Positions 28,679-36,902 of a stretch of 64,000 nt of DNA are shown piece by piece. A program made the position numbers and the translations under genes. Every line of letters starts with the position of its first letter. Positions within the stretch are counted from its first letter, which is position 1. The notes below the pieces were generated by a model. The model ran no database searches and had not been told where the DNA came from. It was given only the letters and a program-made list of their open reading frames with translations. This DNA comes from Psychroflexus gondwanensis ACAM 44 (GTDB taxonomy: Bacteria; Bacteroidota; Bacteroidia; Flavobacteriales; Flavobacteriaceae), in contig NZ_APLF01000002.1 of the NCBI RefSeq assembly GCF_000355905.1, positions 62,001 through 126,000 of the forward strand. The letters run 5' to 3'.

Positions 28679-30139
28679 TTAAAAGCCTACTTTTTCAGAA
28701 GTCTTCTTATATTCTCTTTGAAATAGCTGTTGTTCTTCGATCATTTTAGCGGTTTTTTCAGGTAAAGCTTCCTGCCAACCATTTTCACCGTTTGAGATTT
28801 TCTGGAGAATATCCCTAGAAAATATACTTAAAATATCCTTGTCATAATTTTCAATATCAACAACTCTTCCGTTATGCTTAAAGAATTTATATAGCTCTTT
28901 CATACGAGGATGAACTTTTAAGTTGTCACTATTAGTCACTTTTTCTGTATTTGGATCTTTATAAGGATATAAATAAACCCTCAAATCTTTAAAAAATAAC
29001 TTGCCAAAAGCTTCAAGGATTCCTCCGCTTAAGTGCCTGTAATACTTTTCATCAAAAACATCGATAAGGTTATTTACACCCATAGCAAGCCCCATTCTTT
29101 CTTTGGTATAGTTAGAAAAGTATTCTACAAGTTTATAATACTCTTGAAAGTTTGAAATCATAACTGTATGGCCTAGTGAGCAAAGGAGTTTCGCTCTATC
29201 CATAAAGTCCTCTTCGTTTATCTCTCCTTCAGATCTCAAGTTGGATAAGGTAATTTCAAATACGGCTTGGATATTTTCTTTTTTAACTTTCTTTTCCTTT
29301 TCAAACAGTTCCAGAGCGGTATCATAAATATCCATATTCACTTTAGTTACAGGCCTAAAGCTGCCTCTTAGGGCTAAGATATTTTTTTTATATAATGCTT
29401 TAGCGGGTAATATATTATTACCATCTGGCGCAAACATAACCGCTTCTGTCATACCATTTTTTACCAATTGTAAACTCATTAACCTATTATCCACTTCTTT
29501 GAAAACAGGTCCTGAAAAATTTATAGTATCAATTTCTATCTGATCTTTATGTAAGTGGTCATAAAGTTCATTAAGGATTTGTTTGGGATTATTATGGGCA
29601 TAGTAAGCTGCATATATGAGATTCGTTCCTAAAGTTCCCAGTGTGTTTTGCTGTAATCTAGCGTCGTTTTCTTTAAAACGAATGTGCAAGGCTATTTTGT
29701 TATATTCAGATTTAGGCTTCAATTGGTATTTAATTCCAACCCACCCATGGCCTTTATAGCGCTTTGCAAAATCTATTGTAGCAACTGTATTCGCGTAGGT
29801 GAAAAATAATTTATTAGGGTGTTTACTTCTGTGAATTCGTTCTTCAATCAGATTAGTCTCATGATCTAGCATCTTTTGAAGTCTGCTTTCTGTCACGTAG
29901 CGTCTATCTACTTCAATACCATAGATAGCATCGCTAAAATCCTTATCGTAGGCGCTCATGGTCTTTGCTATGGTTCCTGACGAGCCTCCAGCACGAAAAA
30001 AATTCCTTACGGTTTCTTGGCCAGCACCAATTTCAGCAAAAGTTCCGTAAATATTTTCGTTGAGATTTATTCTTAATGATTTGTCTTTGATGGAAAGTGC
30101 ACTTTCAAAGTCTTTGTCACCCATTATTGTAATAGACAT
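28679..30139 (-). CDS. Conserved protein of unknown function (sometimes labelled nicotinate-nucleotide adenylyltransferase)
   Basis: 486 residues, with no signal peptide and no membrane segment. The most distinctive block is near the N-terminus: GTFAEIGAGQETVRNFFRAG followed by GSSGTIAKTMSAYDKDFSDAIYG. I recognise this as a family found in several phyla and, from memory, variably labelled as a nicotinate-nucleotide adenylyltransferase or a TonB-dependent receptor. I see neither an adenylyltransferase HxGH motif nor a barrel, so both labels look doubtful. It is monocistronic on the minus strand, with a terminator downstream and a divergent MBL hydrolase upstream. Function unknown; probably cytosolic. 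Confidence 0.8.
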   Translation of the reverse strand: MSITIMGDKDFESALSIKDKSLRINLNENIYGTFAEIGAGQETVRNFFRAGGSSGTIAKTMSAYDKDFSDAIYGIEVDRRYVTESRLQKMLDHETNLIEERIHRSKHPNKLFFTYANTVATIDFAKRYKGHGWVGIKYQLKPKSEYNKIALHIRFKENDARLQQNTLGTLGTNLIYAAYYAHNNPKQILNELYDHLHKDQIEIDTINFSGPVFKEVDNRLMSLQLVKNGMTEAVMFAPDGNNILPAKALYKKNILALRGSFRPVTKVNMDIYDTALELFEKEKKVKKENIQAVFEITLSNLRSEGEINEEDFMDRAKLLCSLGHTVMISNFQEYYKLVEYFSNYTKERMGLAMGVNNLIDVFDEKYYRHLSGGILEAFGKLFFKDLRVYLYPYKDPNTEKVTNSDNLKVHPRMKELYKFFKHNGRVVDIENYDKDILSIFSRDILQKISNGENGWQEALPEKTAKMIEEQQLFQREYKKTSEKVGF

Positions 30140-30232
30140 AAGCTGAAGTTTTATGAAGTCTTAAACAGTTTTTAAACTCAGAACAAAAGTAGGTAATACT
30201 CTTATCTTAAGAAAAAAAAACTATAGTTTTGT

Positions 30233-31009
30233 ATGAAAAATAACGTTTTGAAGGTAACATTTTTAGGGACGGGAACTTCTCAGGGAGTTCCTATAATAGG
30301 TAGTGATCATCCAGTGTGTTTAAGTAAAAACCCAAAAGACAAGCGCTTAAGGGTTTCAGTGCTTCTAGAATGGGAAGATTTTTCTTATGTAATAGATTGT
30401 GGGCCAGACTTTAGGCAACAAATGCTGGTCAATAATGTGCAAAAAATAGACGGTATTTTATTTACTCACGAACATAACGACCACGTTATAGGTCTTGATG
30501 ACATAAGACCCTTTTATTTTAGGCAAGGAAATATTTCAATTTATTCTCATAAAAGAGTTCTAGAGAGTTTAAAACAAAGGTTTCAATATGTATTCGAAAC
30601 CGAAAACAAATACCCAGGTGCACCAACTTTAGACACCACGATTATTGATGATTTGCCCTTTTTAATAGGGAATAAAGAAGTTATTCCTATGAATGTTTAC
30701 CACCCAGAACTTCAAGTCTATGGGTTTAGAGTTGGTGATTTCGCTTATGTGACAGACGCCAAGATCATTCCAGATATAGAATTAGAAAAACTTAAAGGTG
30801 TAAAAACTTTAGTGTTGAATGCTTTAAGAAAAGAGGAACACAGATCCCACTTAAATTTGAATCAAGCTTTGGATGTGGTTGATTATTTGAAACCTGAAAG
30901 AGCTTACTTCACCCATATAAGTCACCACATGGGATTTCATGATGATGTTCAAAATGAATTACCAGAAGGTGTTTTTCTGGCATACGATAACTTAAAAATT
31001 GAAGTATAA
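30233..31009 (+). CDS. MBL-fold metal-dependent hydrolase (PhnP-like)
   Basis: 258 residues. The metallo-beta-lactamase signature THEHNDHVIGLDDI supplies the HxHxDH metal site; YVTDAKIIPD and THISHHMGFHDD provide the remaining ligands. The N-terminal VTFLGTGTSQGVP and the CLSKNPKDKRLRVS block place it with PhnP-like cyclic phosphodiesterases, whose substrates in Bacteroidota are mostly unknown. A TAGTTTTG -7-like box ends 1 base before the ATG at 30233. If that box is real, translation might start at TTG 30248, which gives the family-typical start MKVTFLGTG. The stop overlaps a small membrane protein gene by one base (TAATG). Confidence 0.87.
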   Translation: MKNNVLKVTFLGTGTSQGVPIIGSDHPVCLSKNPKDKRLRVSVLLEWEDFSYVIDCGPDFRQQMLVNNVQKIDGILFTHEHNDHVIGLDDIRPFYFRQGNISIYSHKRVLESLKQRFQYVFETENKYPGAPTLDTTIIDDLPFLIGNKEVIPMNVYHPELQVYGFRVGDFAYVTDAKIIPDIELEKLKGVKTLVLNALRKEEHRSHLNLNQALDVVDYLKPERAYFTHISHHMGFHDDVQNELPEGVFLAYDNLKIEV

Positions 31010-31158
31010 TGGCTAAAAATATCTACTTATATCTTTTTGTGCTATCCGCACTCATTGCGGTTTTTTTATATATAAATAGCAAACGGATAATTGATGATCA
31101 AGAAAAAACGATCAATGAGCTTCAAACAAAAATTGAAAACCTAGAAGCAAAACAATAA
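31009..31158 (+). CDS. 49-residue single-span membrane protein
   Basis: ATG 31009 overlaps the stop of the MBL hydrolase (TAATG), typical of coupled translation, and the frame closes at 31156-31158. Residues 4-22 (NIYLYLFVLSALIAVFLYI) form one membrane helix. Residues 26-48 are a charged heptad-like helix (DDQEKTINELQTKIENLEAK), probably a short coiled coil on one side of the membrane. I do not recognise a named family. The tight overlap and plausible topology support a real gene that may act with the hydrolase. Confidence 0.6.
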   Translation: MAKNIYLYLFVLSALIAVFLYINSKRIIDDQEKTINELQTKIENLEAKQ

Positions 31159-31218
31159 ATTTTTCCTAATTAAGTGTGAAATAGAGATCTATTTTCGAAA
31201 TTCGATTTAAAATTTTAA

Positions 31219-32334
31219 ATGATGAATATAAAGGCATTGACTCTTGGATTGTTGAGTATTAGCTTTATGGCTTGCGCTCAGAACGATAATACGATTGATA
31301 CTTTGGAAGAAGACTACTCTCACGAAGTTATTATTGACAATATTGAAATACCATGGGGACTAGATTTTTTTGAAGATGGAAGCTTTTTAGCAACTTCAAA
31401 AGAGGGTCAAATTTATTATCACAAAAACGGAACAACCACTAAAGTTGCCGATGTGCCAAATGTATATAACAGAGGGCAAGGTGGATTAATGGACGTGAAA
31501 ATCCACCCAGATTATCCACAAAAGCCTTGGATATATTTTACACATGCATCTACCCAAGGTGATGAAGATGGAGGCCATACAGCACTTGTAAAAGCTGACT
31601 TTATTGATGGAAAGCTCTCTAATATGGAGACCCTTTATAAAGCATCACCAAACACAACAAAAGGCCAGCATTTTGGTAGCAGATTGGAGTTTGATAAGGA
31701 TGGATACTTATACATGTCTATTGGAGAAAGAGGAGAGAGAGAAGTAAATCCTCAAGACATCAGCAGAGATGCAGGTAAAATCTATAGATTTAACGATGAT
31801 GGTTCTGTTCCTGAGGATAATCCCTTTTATACCGACGGAAATGCCAAAAAAGCTATTTACTCTTATGGTCACAGAAACCCTCAGGGTATGGAAATACATC
31901 CAGAGTCTGGTGAAATATGGGTTCATGAACACGGACCAAGAGGTGGAGATGAGATCAATATCATCAAAAAAGGAGCGAATTATGGTTGGCCTGTGATCAG
32001 TTATGGAATCAATTATAACGGGACCGAGTTTACAGACCAAACTTCGCAACCAGGTATGGAACAGCCATTTTATTATTGGGTTCCTTCCATTGCTCCTAGT
32101 GGAATGACCTTTGTCACTTCAGATAAATATCCAGAATTGAAAGGTAATATCCTAGCCGGCTCACTCAAGTTTCAATACTTAGAACATTTAGTTATCAATG
32201 AGAATGGGGTTCAGAAAAGAGAAAAACTTTTAAATAAAGTTGGTCGAGTGAGAAGTGTAAAACAAGGCACAGATGGTTTTATTTATGTCGGTATAGAAGG
32301 AGTTGGTGTCGTTAAAATGCTTCCTAAATCTTAA
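31219..32334 (+). CDS. PQQ-dependent aldose sugar dehydrogenase-like lipoprotein
   Basis: 371 residues. The N-terminus KALTLGLLSISFMACAQND is a lipoprotein signal (lipobox FMAC). The body is the six-bladed glucose/sorbosone dehydrogenase fold: EIPWGLDFFEDGSFLATSKEGQI, RGQGGLMDVKIHPDYPQKPWIYFTHA, YSYGHRNPQGMEIHP and EHGPRGGDEINIIKKGANYGWP, all typical of the soluble Asd/YliI group. These enzymes oxidise aldoses in the periplasm with PQQ. The next gene, 2 bases downstream, encodes a small c-type cytochrome that could take the electrons. Whether this organism makes PQQ cannot be judged here. Confidence 0.88.
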   Translation: MMNIKALTLGLLSISFMACAQNDNTIDTLEEDYSHEVIIDNIEIPWGLDFFEDGSFLATSKEGQIYYHKNGTTTKVADVPNVYNRGQGGLMDVKIHPDYPQKPWIYFTHASTQGDEDGGHTALVKADFIDGKLSNMETLYKASPNTTKGQHFGSRLEFDKDGYLYMSIGERGEREVNPQDISRDAGKIYRFNDDGSVPEDNPFYTDGNAKKAIYSYGHRNPQGMEIHPESGEIWVHEHGPRGGDEINIIKKGANYGWPVISYGINYNGTEFTDQTSQPGMEQPFYYWVPSIAPSGMTFVTSDKYPELKGNILAGSLKFQYLEHLVINENGVQKREKLLNKVGRVRSVKQGTDGFIYVGIEGVGVVKMLPKS

Positions 32335-32336
32335 GT

Positions 32337-32786
32337 ATGAAATATCTGTTTGTACTATTCTTTATCGCCTATAATTCATATAACACTGGACTTGAATTTG
32401 AATCTGAAAATTCTTCTGGCTATTTCCCTATTACTCAGGAAAAAGATCTAAAACAAAGCATCAAAGATGGTCAAGGGGTGTATTCAGGCTTTTGCATGCG
32501 TTGCCACTTATCTGAAGGAGAGGGCGTTGAAGGGATATATCCACCTTTAGCAAATTCAAATTGGTTAGCAGAAAAAAGAATGGAAAGCATTAAGTCCGTC
32601 AAATACGGACTTAATGGTGAAATAGAAGTTAATGGAAAGACGTACAATAACAATATGACCTCCATGGGGCTTACCGATAGAGAAGTTGCCGATGTTATGA
32701 ATTATATAATGAACAGCTTTGGTAATGAAGACAGAGATCTTTCTCAAGTCACTTTGAAAGAAGTTTCAAAGCTTAGTAAAGATTAG
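32337..32786 (+). CDS. Small exported monoheme cytochrome c
   Basis: 149 residues. The heme-binding site CMRCH occurs in GVYSGFCMRCHLSEGEGVEGIYPPLANSNW, and the axial Met is likely in NNMTSMGLTDREVADVMNYI, a class I cytochrome c C-terminal helix. A short hydrophobic N-terminus (KYLFVLFFIAYNSYNTG) suggests export. It starts 2 bases after the sugar dehydrogenase stop, so it is probably its electron acceptor, passing electrons to the respiratory chain. No second heme motif is present. Confidence 0.88.
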   Translation: MKYLFVLFFIAYNSYNTGLEFESENSSGYFPITQEKDLKQSIKDGQGVYSGFCMRCHLSEGEGVEGIYPPLANSNWLAEKRMESIKSVKYGLNGEIEVNGKTYNNNMTSMGLTDREVADVMNYIMNSFGNEDRDLSQVTLKEVSKLSKD

Positions 32787-33439
32787 TTTACTCCTTATTA
32801 ACTTTCTTAACTTTAACTGAAAAGTTTAAGTTTAAATTTTTATTTTGTAGATCAAGAATTTTAAGAATATACTCTACGAATCTTAAAAGAGGCTTACTAC
32901 AGAATAATTGGTGATAAATGTAGGTTTAGAGTGCTCCTAACACATTATTTTCTTTATATCTCAAATTTTATAAACTCCTCTTTTGTCATTATTAGAGGAG
33001 TTTTTTTATTTTGATAAAAATATCGCTTTCAGATTCTATTAAAACAAATCTATTTTTATACCAATTTAAACGTATAATGTCGCAAAAATCGTTTTACCGA
33101 TACGAATTCGGCACAGGCTTTTTTCGTTTGTTTTTATCAAAAATAATTACCGTAACAGAGGTTATGCTAATTATTTTTCAACTTCAATCAATCAAAAAAC
33201 TTGTGCTGAGCTATGTCGTAGTATAATCCAGTTTATTTATACGATACAATAAATTTAATCTGGTATTACAGATTTATTAATTAAAACGAGTTCCTTTAAT
33301 TTATTTTTAGCTAAACGGTGTTTTTGTTTAGAATCATTTAAATTCAACGAAAAGAGCTATAGAATCTTTTACTTCAAAATAAATTAACCGTCATTTGTAA
33401 ATGGTTTTAACTAAAAATTTGTAGCTCAATAACGAAAAA
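32787..33439. other. Long intergenic region before thrA with a possible leader
   Basis: 653 bases without a convincing gene. After the terminator at 32972-33007, an ORF from ATG 33077 to 33226 (49 codons) contains KIITVTEVMLII, rich in Ile/Thr/Val; this could be a leader peptide for the threonine operon, but I see no consensus promoter and codon content is not decisive. It is followed by an imperfect hairpin (CCAG at 33228-33231 with CTGG at 33260-33263, plus TTTATT/AATAAA) and by CTAAAC-loop-GTTTAG near 33310-33330. The rest is AT-rich and unassigned. Confidence 0.35.
32972..33007 (+). terminator. Intrinsic terminator downstream of the cytochrome c gene
   Basis: 10-bp stem AAACTCCTCT / AGAGGAGTTT (32972-32981 and 32994-33003), 12-base loop, then T7. 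It lies about 190 bases after the cytochrome stop, within the 653-base gap before thrA. Confidence 0.8.
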
Positions 33440-35896
33440 ATGTCGGTCATGGATGTATTAAAATTTGGAGGGTCATCAGTATGTAACTCAGAAAACATAA
33501 CTAAGGTTATGGATATTCTAGAAAGTTATTCAAAAAAAGGAAAAGTGATCTGTGTGGTTTCTGCTATAGGCGGTATCACAGATAAACTGCTTAATTCTGG
33601 TTTATTGGCTTTAAATAAAAATGAAGACTATATTACTGAATTTGAAGCTATAAAAAATATCCATTTTAAAATTCTTTCAGAATTAATTCCATCTGGTAAT
33701 GAAATAGCTCAAGATTATTTATCAAGTGAATTAAATTACTTGAAAAATCTTTTGGATGGGATTTTTCTGATCAATGAATTAACGCCTAAAACGTCTGATA
33801 AGCTGGTGAGTTTCGGAGAATTAATGTCTTCATTTATTATTACAGAAGCCATTAAGGCAAGAGGTATTGACGCTGTAAGAAAAAACAGTCAGGAACTTAT
33901 TGTGACCAATTCTATGTTTACAAAAGCAGATGTTAATTACTTAGTAACCAACAAAAACATTCAAGACTATTTTCAAGAAAGTCATAGGCTAACAATTCTT
34001 CCAGGGTTTGTTTCAAAATCTAATATTGGAGAAATAACGACTCTTGGTCGGGGAGGATCAGATTTTACAGCCTCCATTATTGCTGCGGCTCTTAGAGTAA
34101 AACAATTAGAAATCTGGACAGATGTTAGCGGGATGTATACAGCTAATCCTAAGCTTGTGAAACAAGCTTCTCCTATAGAAGTCTTGTCTTATCAGGAAGC
34201 CATGGAGTTATCTCATTTTGGGGCTAAGGTTTTGTTCCCACCTACAATACAACCAGCTTTGAACTCAGAAATACCAATTTTAATTAAAAATACGTTGAAG
34301 CCCAACGATAAAGGGACTTTAATTAAAACTCAAGGCAACTTAGGTCCTAGATCTAATGTAGTGAGTGGAATAACAAGCGTAGATAATATTGCTTTGCTTA
34401 CGCTCCAAGGTAATGGAATGATTGGCATTCCAGGCTTTTCTAAACGTTTGTTTGAAGTTCTAGCTCTTGAAAAAATTAATATTATATTTATTACTCAGGC
34501 TTCCTCCGAGCATTCTATTTGTTTCGGAATTTCAGAATATGATACAGAGCTTGCAGCCACAGCTGTAAATGAGGAATTTGAATATGAAATTTCAAAACGA
34601 AAAATTAAACCTGTAACTGTCGAAAAAGACTTGTCAATTGTCGCTGTGGTTGGGGATAATATGAAAAACCATCAAGGGATAAGCGGAAAAATGTTTAGTG
34701 CTTTAGGAAAGAACAATATTAATGTTAGAGCAATAGCTCAAGGAGCTTCTGAAAAAAATATATCTGCAGTAATCTTTAAAAAAGACGTCAAGAAGGCTTT
34801 GAATTCTCTTCATGAAACTTTTTTTGAAGTTAAAACCAAACAGCTTAATGTCTTTATTACTGGTGTAGGAAATGTTGGAGAGCGATTGTTGTCTCAGATT
34901 CATCAACAACGCAAATTCTTAAAAAAAGAATTACATATTAATTTAAGAGTTATAGGAATTTCGAATTCTAAAAAAATGGTTTTTGATGACGATGGCATTC
35001 CACTAGAAAACTGGAAAGAATTGCTTTCGTCTGGCGAACCATCATCTCTTCATAGTTTTTTAAAGAAAACTACTTTATTGAATAAACGAAACAGTATTTT
35101 TATAGATATTACAGCAAGTGAACCTGTTTCCAACATGTATGCAGAGTATTTAAAACGAAGTATTTCTGTAGTTGCTTGTAATAAAATTGCTTGCTCTAGT
35201 GATTACAAAAACTATCAAAACCTTAAATATCTATCTAAAAAATATAATGCTTCATTTCTGTTTGAAACCAATGTTGGAGCAGGTTTACCTATAATTGATA
35301 CGCTAAACAATTTAGTGGCTTCTGGAGATAAAATAACATCTATAGAAGCTGTTTTATCTGGAAGTTTAAACTTCGTTTTTAACAACTTCAACAGTTCAAC
35401 AAAATTTCATGACGTCGTGAAGCAAGCTCAGGCCGAAGGCTTTACAGAACCAGATCCTAGAATAGATTTAAGTGGTGTAGATGTCGCTAGAAAGATACTT
35501 ATCCTGGCAAGGGAAAGTGGCTATGAAATGAATCTAGACGATATTGCTAACGAATCTTTCTTGACTCAAGCCAATCTAAAAAGCGACAGTGTGGATGATT
35601 TTTATAATACACTTATCGAAGATGAAAAGCATTTTCAAGACCTATTCGATTCTGCTCAAGCGAATGACTCCCAATTGAAATATGTTGCACAATTTAACCA
35701 AGGAAAAGCTTATGTATCTTTAAAAGAGATTCCTCAAGGTCATCCTTTTTACAACTTAGAAGGGAAAGATAACATTGTTATGTTTTATTCTCAGCGATAT
35801 CCAGAACAGCCTATCCTTGTAAAAGGAGCTGGTGCTGGAGCAGAGGTTACAGCGTCTGGACTCTTTGCAGATATCATAAGAGTAAGCAATAGATAA
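33440..35896 (+). CDS. thrA: Bifunctional aspartate kinase / homoserine dehydrogenase I
   Basis: 818 residues. The aspartokinase domain spans about 1-290 (VLKFGGSSVCNSENI at the start, TTLGRGGSDFTASIIAAAL, WTDVSGMYTANPKLV). Two ACT regulatory segments follow (LLTLQGNGMIGIPGFSKRLF; VAVVGDNMKNHQGISGKMF). Homoserine dehydrogenase occupies the C-terminal half (VFITGVGNVGERLLSQ, ETNVGAGLPIIDTLNNL, FTEPDPRIDLSGVDVARKIL). It catalyses the first and third steps from aspartate towards threonine, and the ACT domains predict feedback control by threonine. It heads thrA-thrB-thrC. Confidence 0.97.
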   Translation: MSVMDVLKFGGSSVCNSENITKVMDILESYSKKGKVICVVSAIGGITDKLLNSGLLALNKNEDYITEFEAIKNIHFKILSELIPSGNEIAQDYLSSELNYLKNLLDGIFLINELTPKTSDKLVSFGELMSSFIITEAIKARGIDAVRKNSQELIVTNSMFTKADVNYLVTNKNIQDYFQESHRLTILPGFVSKSNIGEITTLGRGGSDFTASIIAAALRVKQLEIWTDVSGMYTANPKLVKQASPIEVLSYQEAMELSHFGAKVLFPPTIQPALNSEIPILIKNTLKPNDKGTLIKTQGNLGPRSNVVSGITSVDNIALLTLQGNGMIGIPGFSKRLFEVLALEKINIIFITQASSEHSICFGISEYDTELAATAVNEEFEYEISKRKIKPVTVEKDLSIVAVVGDNMKNHQGISGKMFSALGKNNINVRAIAQGASEKNISAVIFKKDVKKALNSLHETFFEVKTKQLNVFITGVGNVGERLLSQIHQQRKFLKKELHINLRVIGISNSKKMVFDDDGIPLENWKELLSSGEPSSLHSFLKKTTLLNKRNSIFIDITASEPVSNMYAEYLKRSISVVACNKIACSSDYKNYQNLKYLSKKYNASFLFETNVGAGLPIIDTLNNLVASGDKITSIEAVLSGSLNFVFNNFNSSTKFHDVVKQAQAEGFTEPDPRIDLSGVDVARKILILARESGYEMNLDDIANESFLTQANLKSDSVDDFYNTLIEDEKHFQDLFDSAQANDSQLKYVAQFNQGKAYVSLKEIPQGHPFYNLEGKDNIVMFYSQRYPEQPILVKGAGAGAEVTASGLFADIIRVSNR

Positions 35897-35943
35897 ATTG
35901 AATTAAAGAAGAGTAAATTTTTTTGATAACCTAATAAAATAGA

Positions 35944-36879
35944 GTGGTTTTGAATAAAGAAATACGCATATTTTCTCCAGGTACAGTCTCTAATGTATCC
36001 TGTGGGTTCGATGTTTTGGGGTTCTGCTTAGATACTGTTGGTGACGATATGGTCGTGAGAATATCTTCAGAAAAAGGGATCCGAATAACAAAGATTGAAG
36101 GTTTTGATTTGCCTTTTGAAACACATAAAAATGTAGCTGGAGTCTCTGCACAAGCTCTTATCGATGATTTAAAACCAGACTGTGGTTTTGAAATTGAAAT
36201 CTATAAATTCATAAAACCAGGTAGCGGAATAGGGAGTAGTGCTGCAAGTGCTGCAGGTAGCGTATTTGCTATTAACGAACTCATGGGAAGACCTTACACC
36301 AAAACAGAATTGACTCGTTTTGCAATGAAAGGTGAAGCCTTAGCAAGTCAAAGTGAACATGCTGATAATCTAGCCCCAGCCATTTTTGGCGGCTTTACAT
36401 TGGTAAAAAGTCTTTGTCCTTTAGAGATTTTAGAGCTTCCAATCCCAGATGAGCTTTATGCTACAATTATACATCCTCAAATTGAAATTAAAACTGCTGA
36501 AGCCAGAGCTATTTTACCAAAATCTGTTCCATTGCAAGATGCTATTGCACAGTGGTCAAACTTAGGGAGTTTGGTCCATGCTTTACATAATGGAGATTAT
36601 GAACTTTTGCAGCGTTCTCTTCATGATACCATTGGAGAGCCTTACCGCAGTAAACTTATTCCTCATTTTGAAGATATAAAATTAGCCACCTTAGCTTCAG
36701 GAGCTCTTGGAATTGGTATTTCTGGTTCTGGACCTTCAATTTTTGCTTTATCCAAAGGGGAAAAAACAGCAAAAGCAGTGGAACATGCTATGCGCAAAGT
36801 ATATACCAAAACTAGTTTTCAATTCGAAACTTACGTTTCCAAAATCAACTCAAAAGGCATTAAGATCATAGAGGCATAA
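35944..36879 (+). CDS. thrB: Homoserine kinase
   Basis: 311 residues of the GHMP kinase superfamily. The ATP loop is PGSGIGSSAASAAGSVFAIN, the N-terminal motif is FSPGTVSNVSCGFDVLGFCL, and the third motif is GALGIGISGSGPSIFAL. It phosphorylates homoserine for ThrC. The start is GTG 35944, since upstream in-frame codons offer no ATG and the next residues fit the family. It lies 47 bases after thrA and 23 bases before thrC. Confidence 0.95.
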   Translation: MVLNKEIRIFSPGTVSNVSCGFDVLGFCLDTVGDDMVVRISSEKGIRITKIEGFDLPFETHKNVAGVSAQALIDDLKPDCGFEIEIYKFIKPGSGIGSSAASAAGSVFAINELMGRPYTKTELTRFAMKGEALASQSEHADNLAPAIFGGFTLVKSLCPLEILELPIPDELYATIIHPQIEIKTAEARAILPKSVPLQDAIAQWSNLGSLVHALHNGDYELLQRSLHDTIGEPYRSKLIPHFEDIKLATLASGALGIGISGSGPSIFALSKGEKTAKAVEHAMRKVYTKTSFQFETYVSKINSKGIKIIEA

Positions 36880-36902
36880 GTTTTTATAAAAAATATACTA
36901 GA

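Noticed and set aside
33011-33226. 71-residue ORF before thrA as a protein gene
   Set aside because: Composition looks random, the start is not ATG, it follows a terminator directly and I recognise no homologue. Only the shorter ATG-initiated part is retained as a weak leader candidate.
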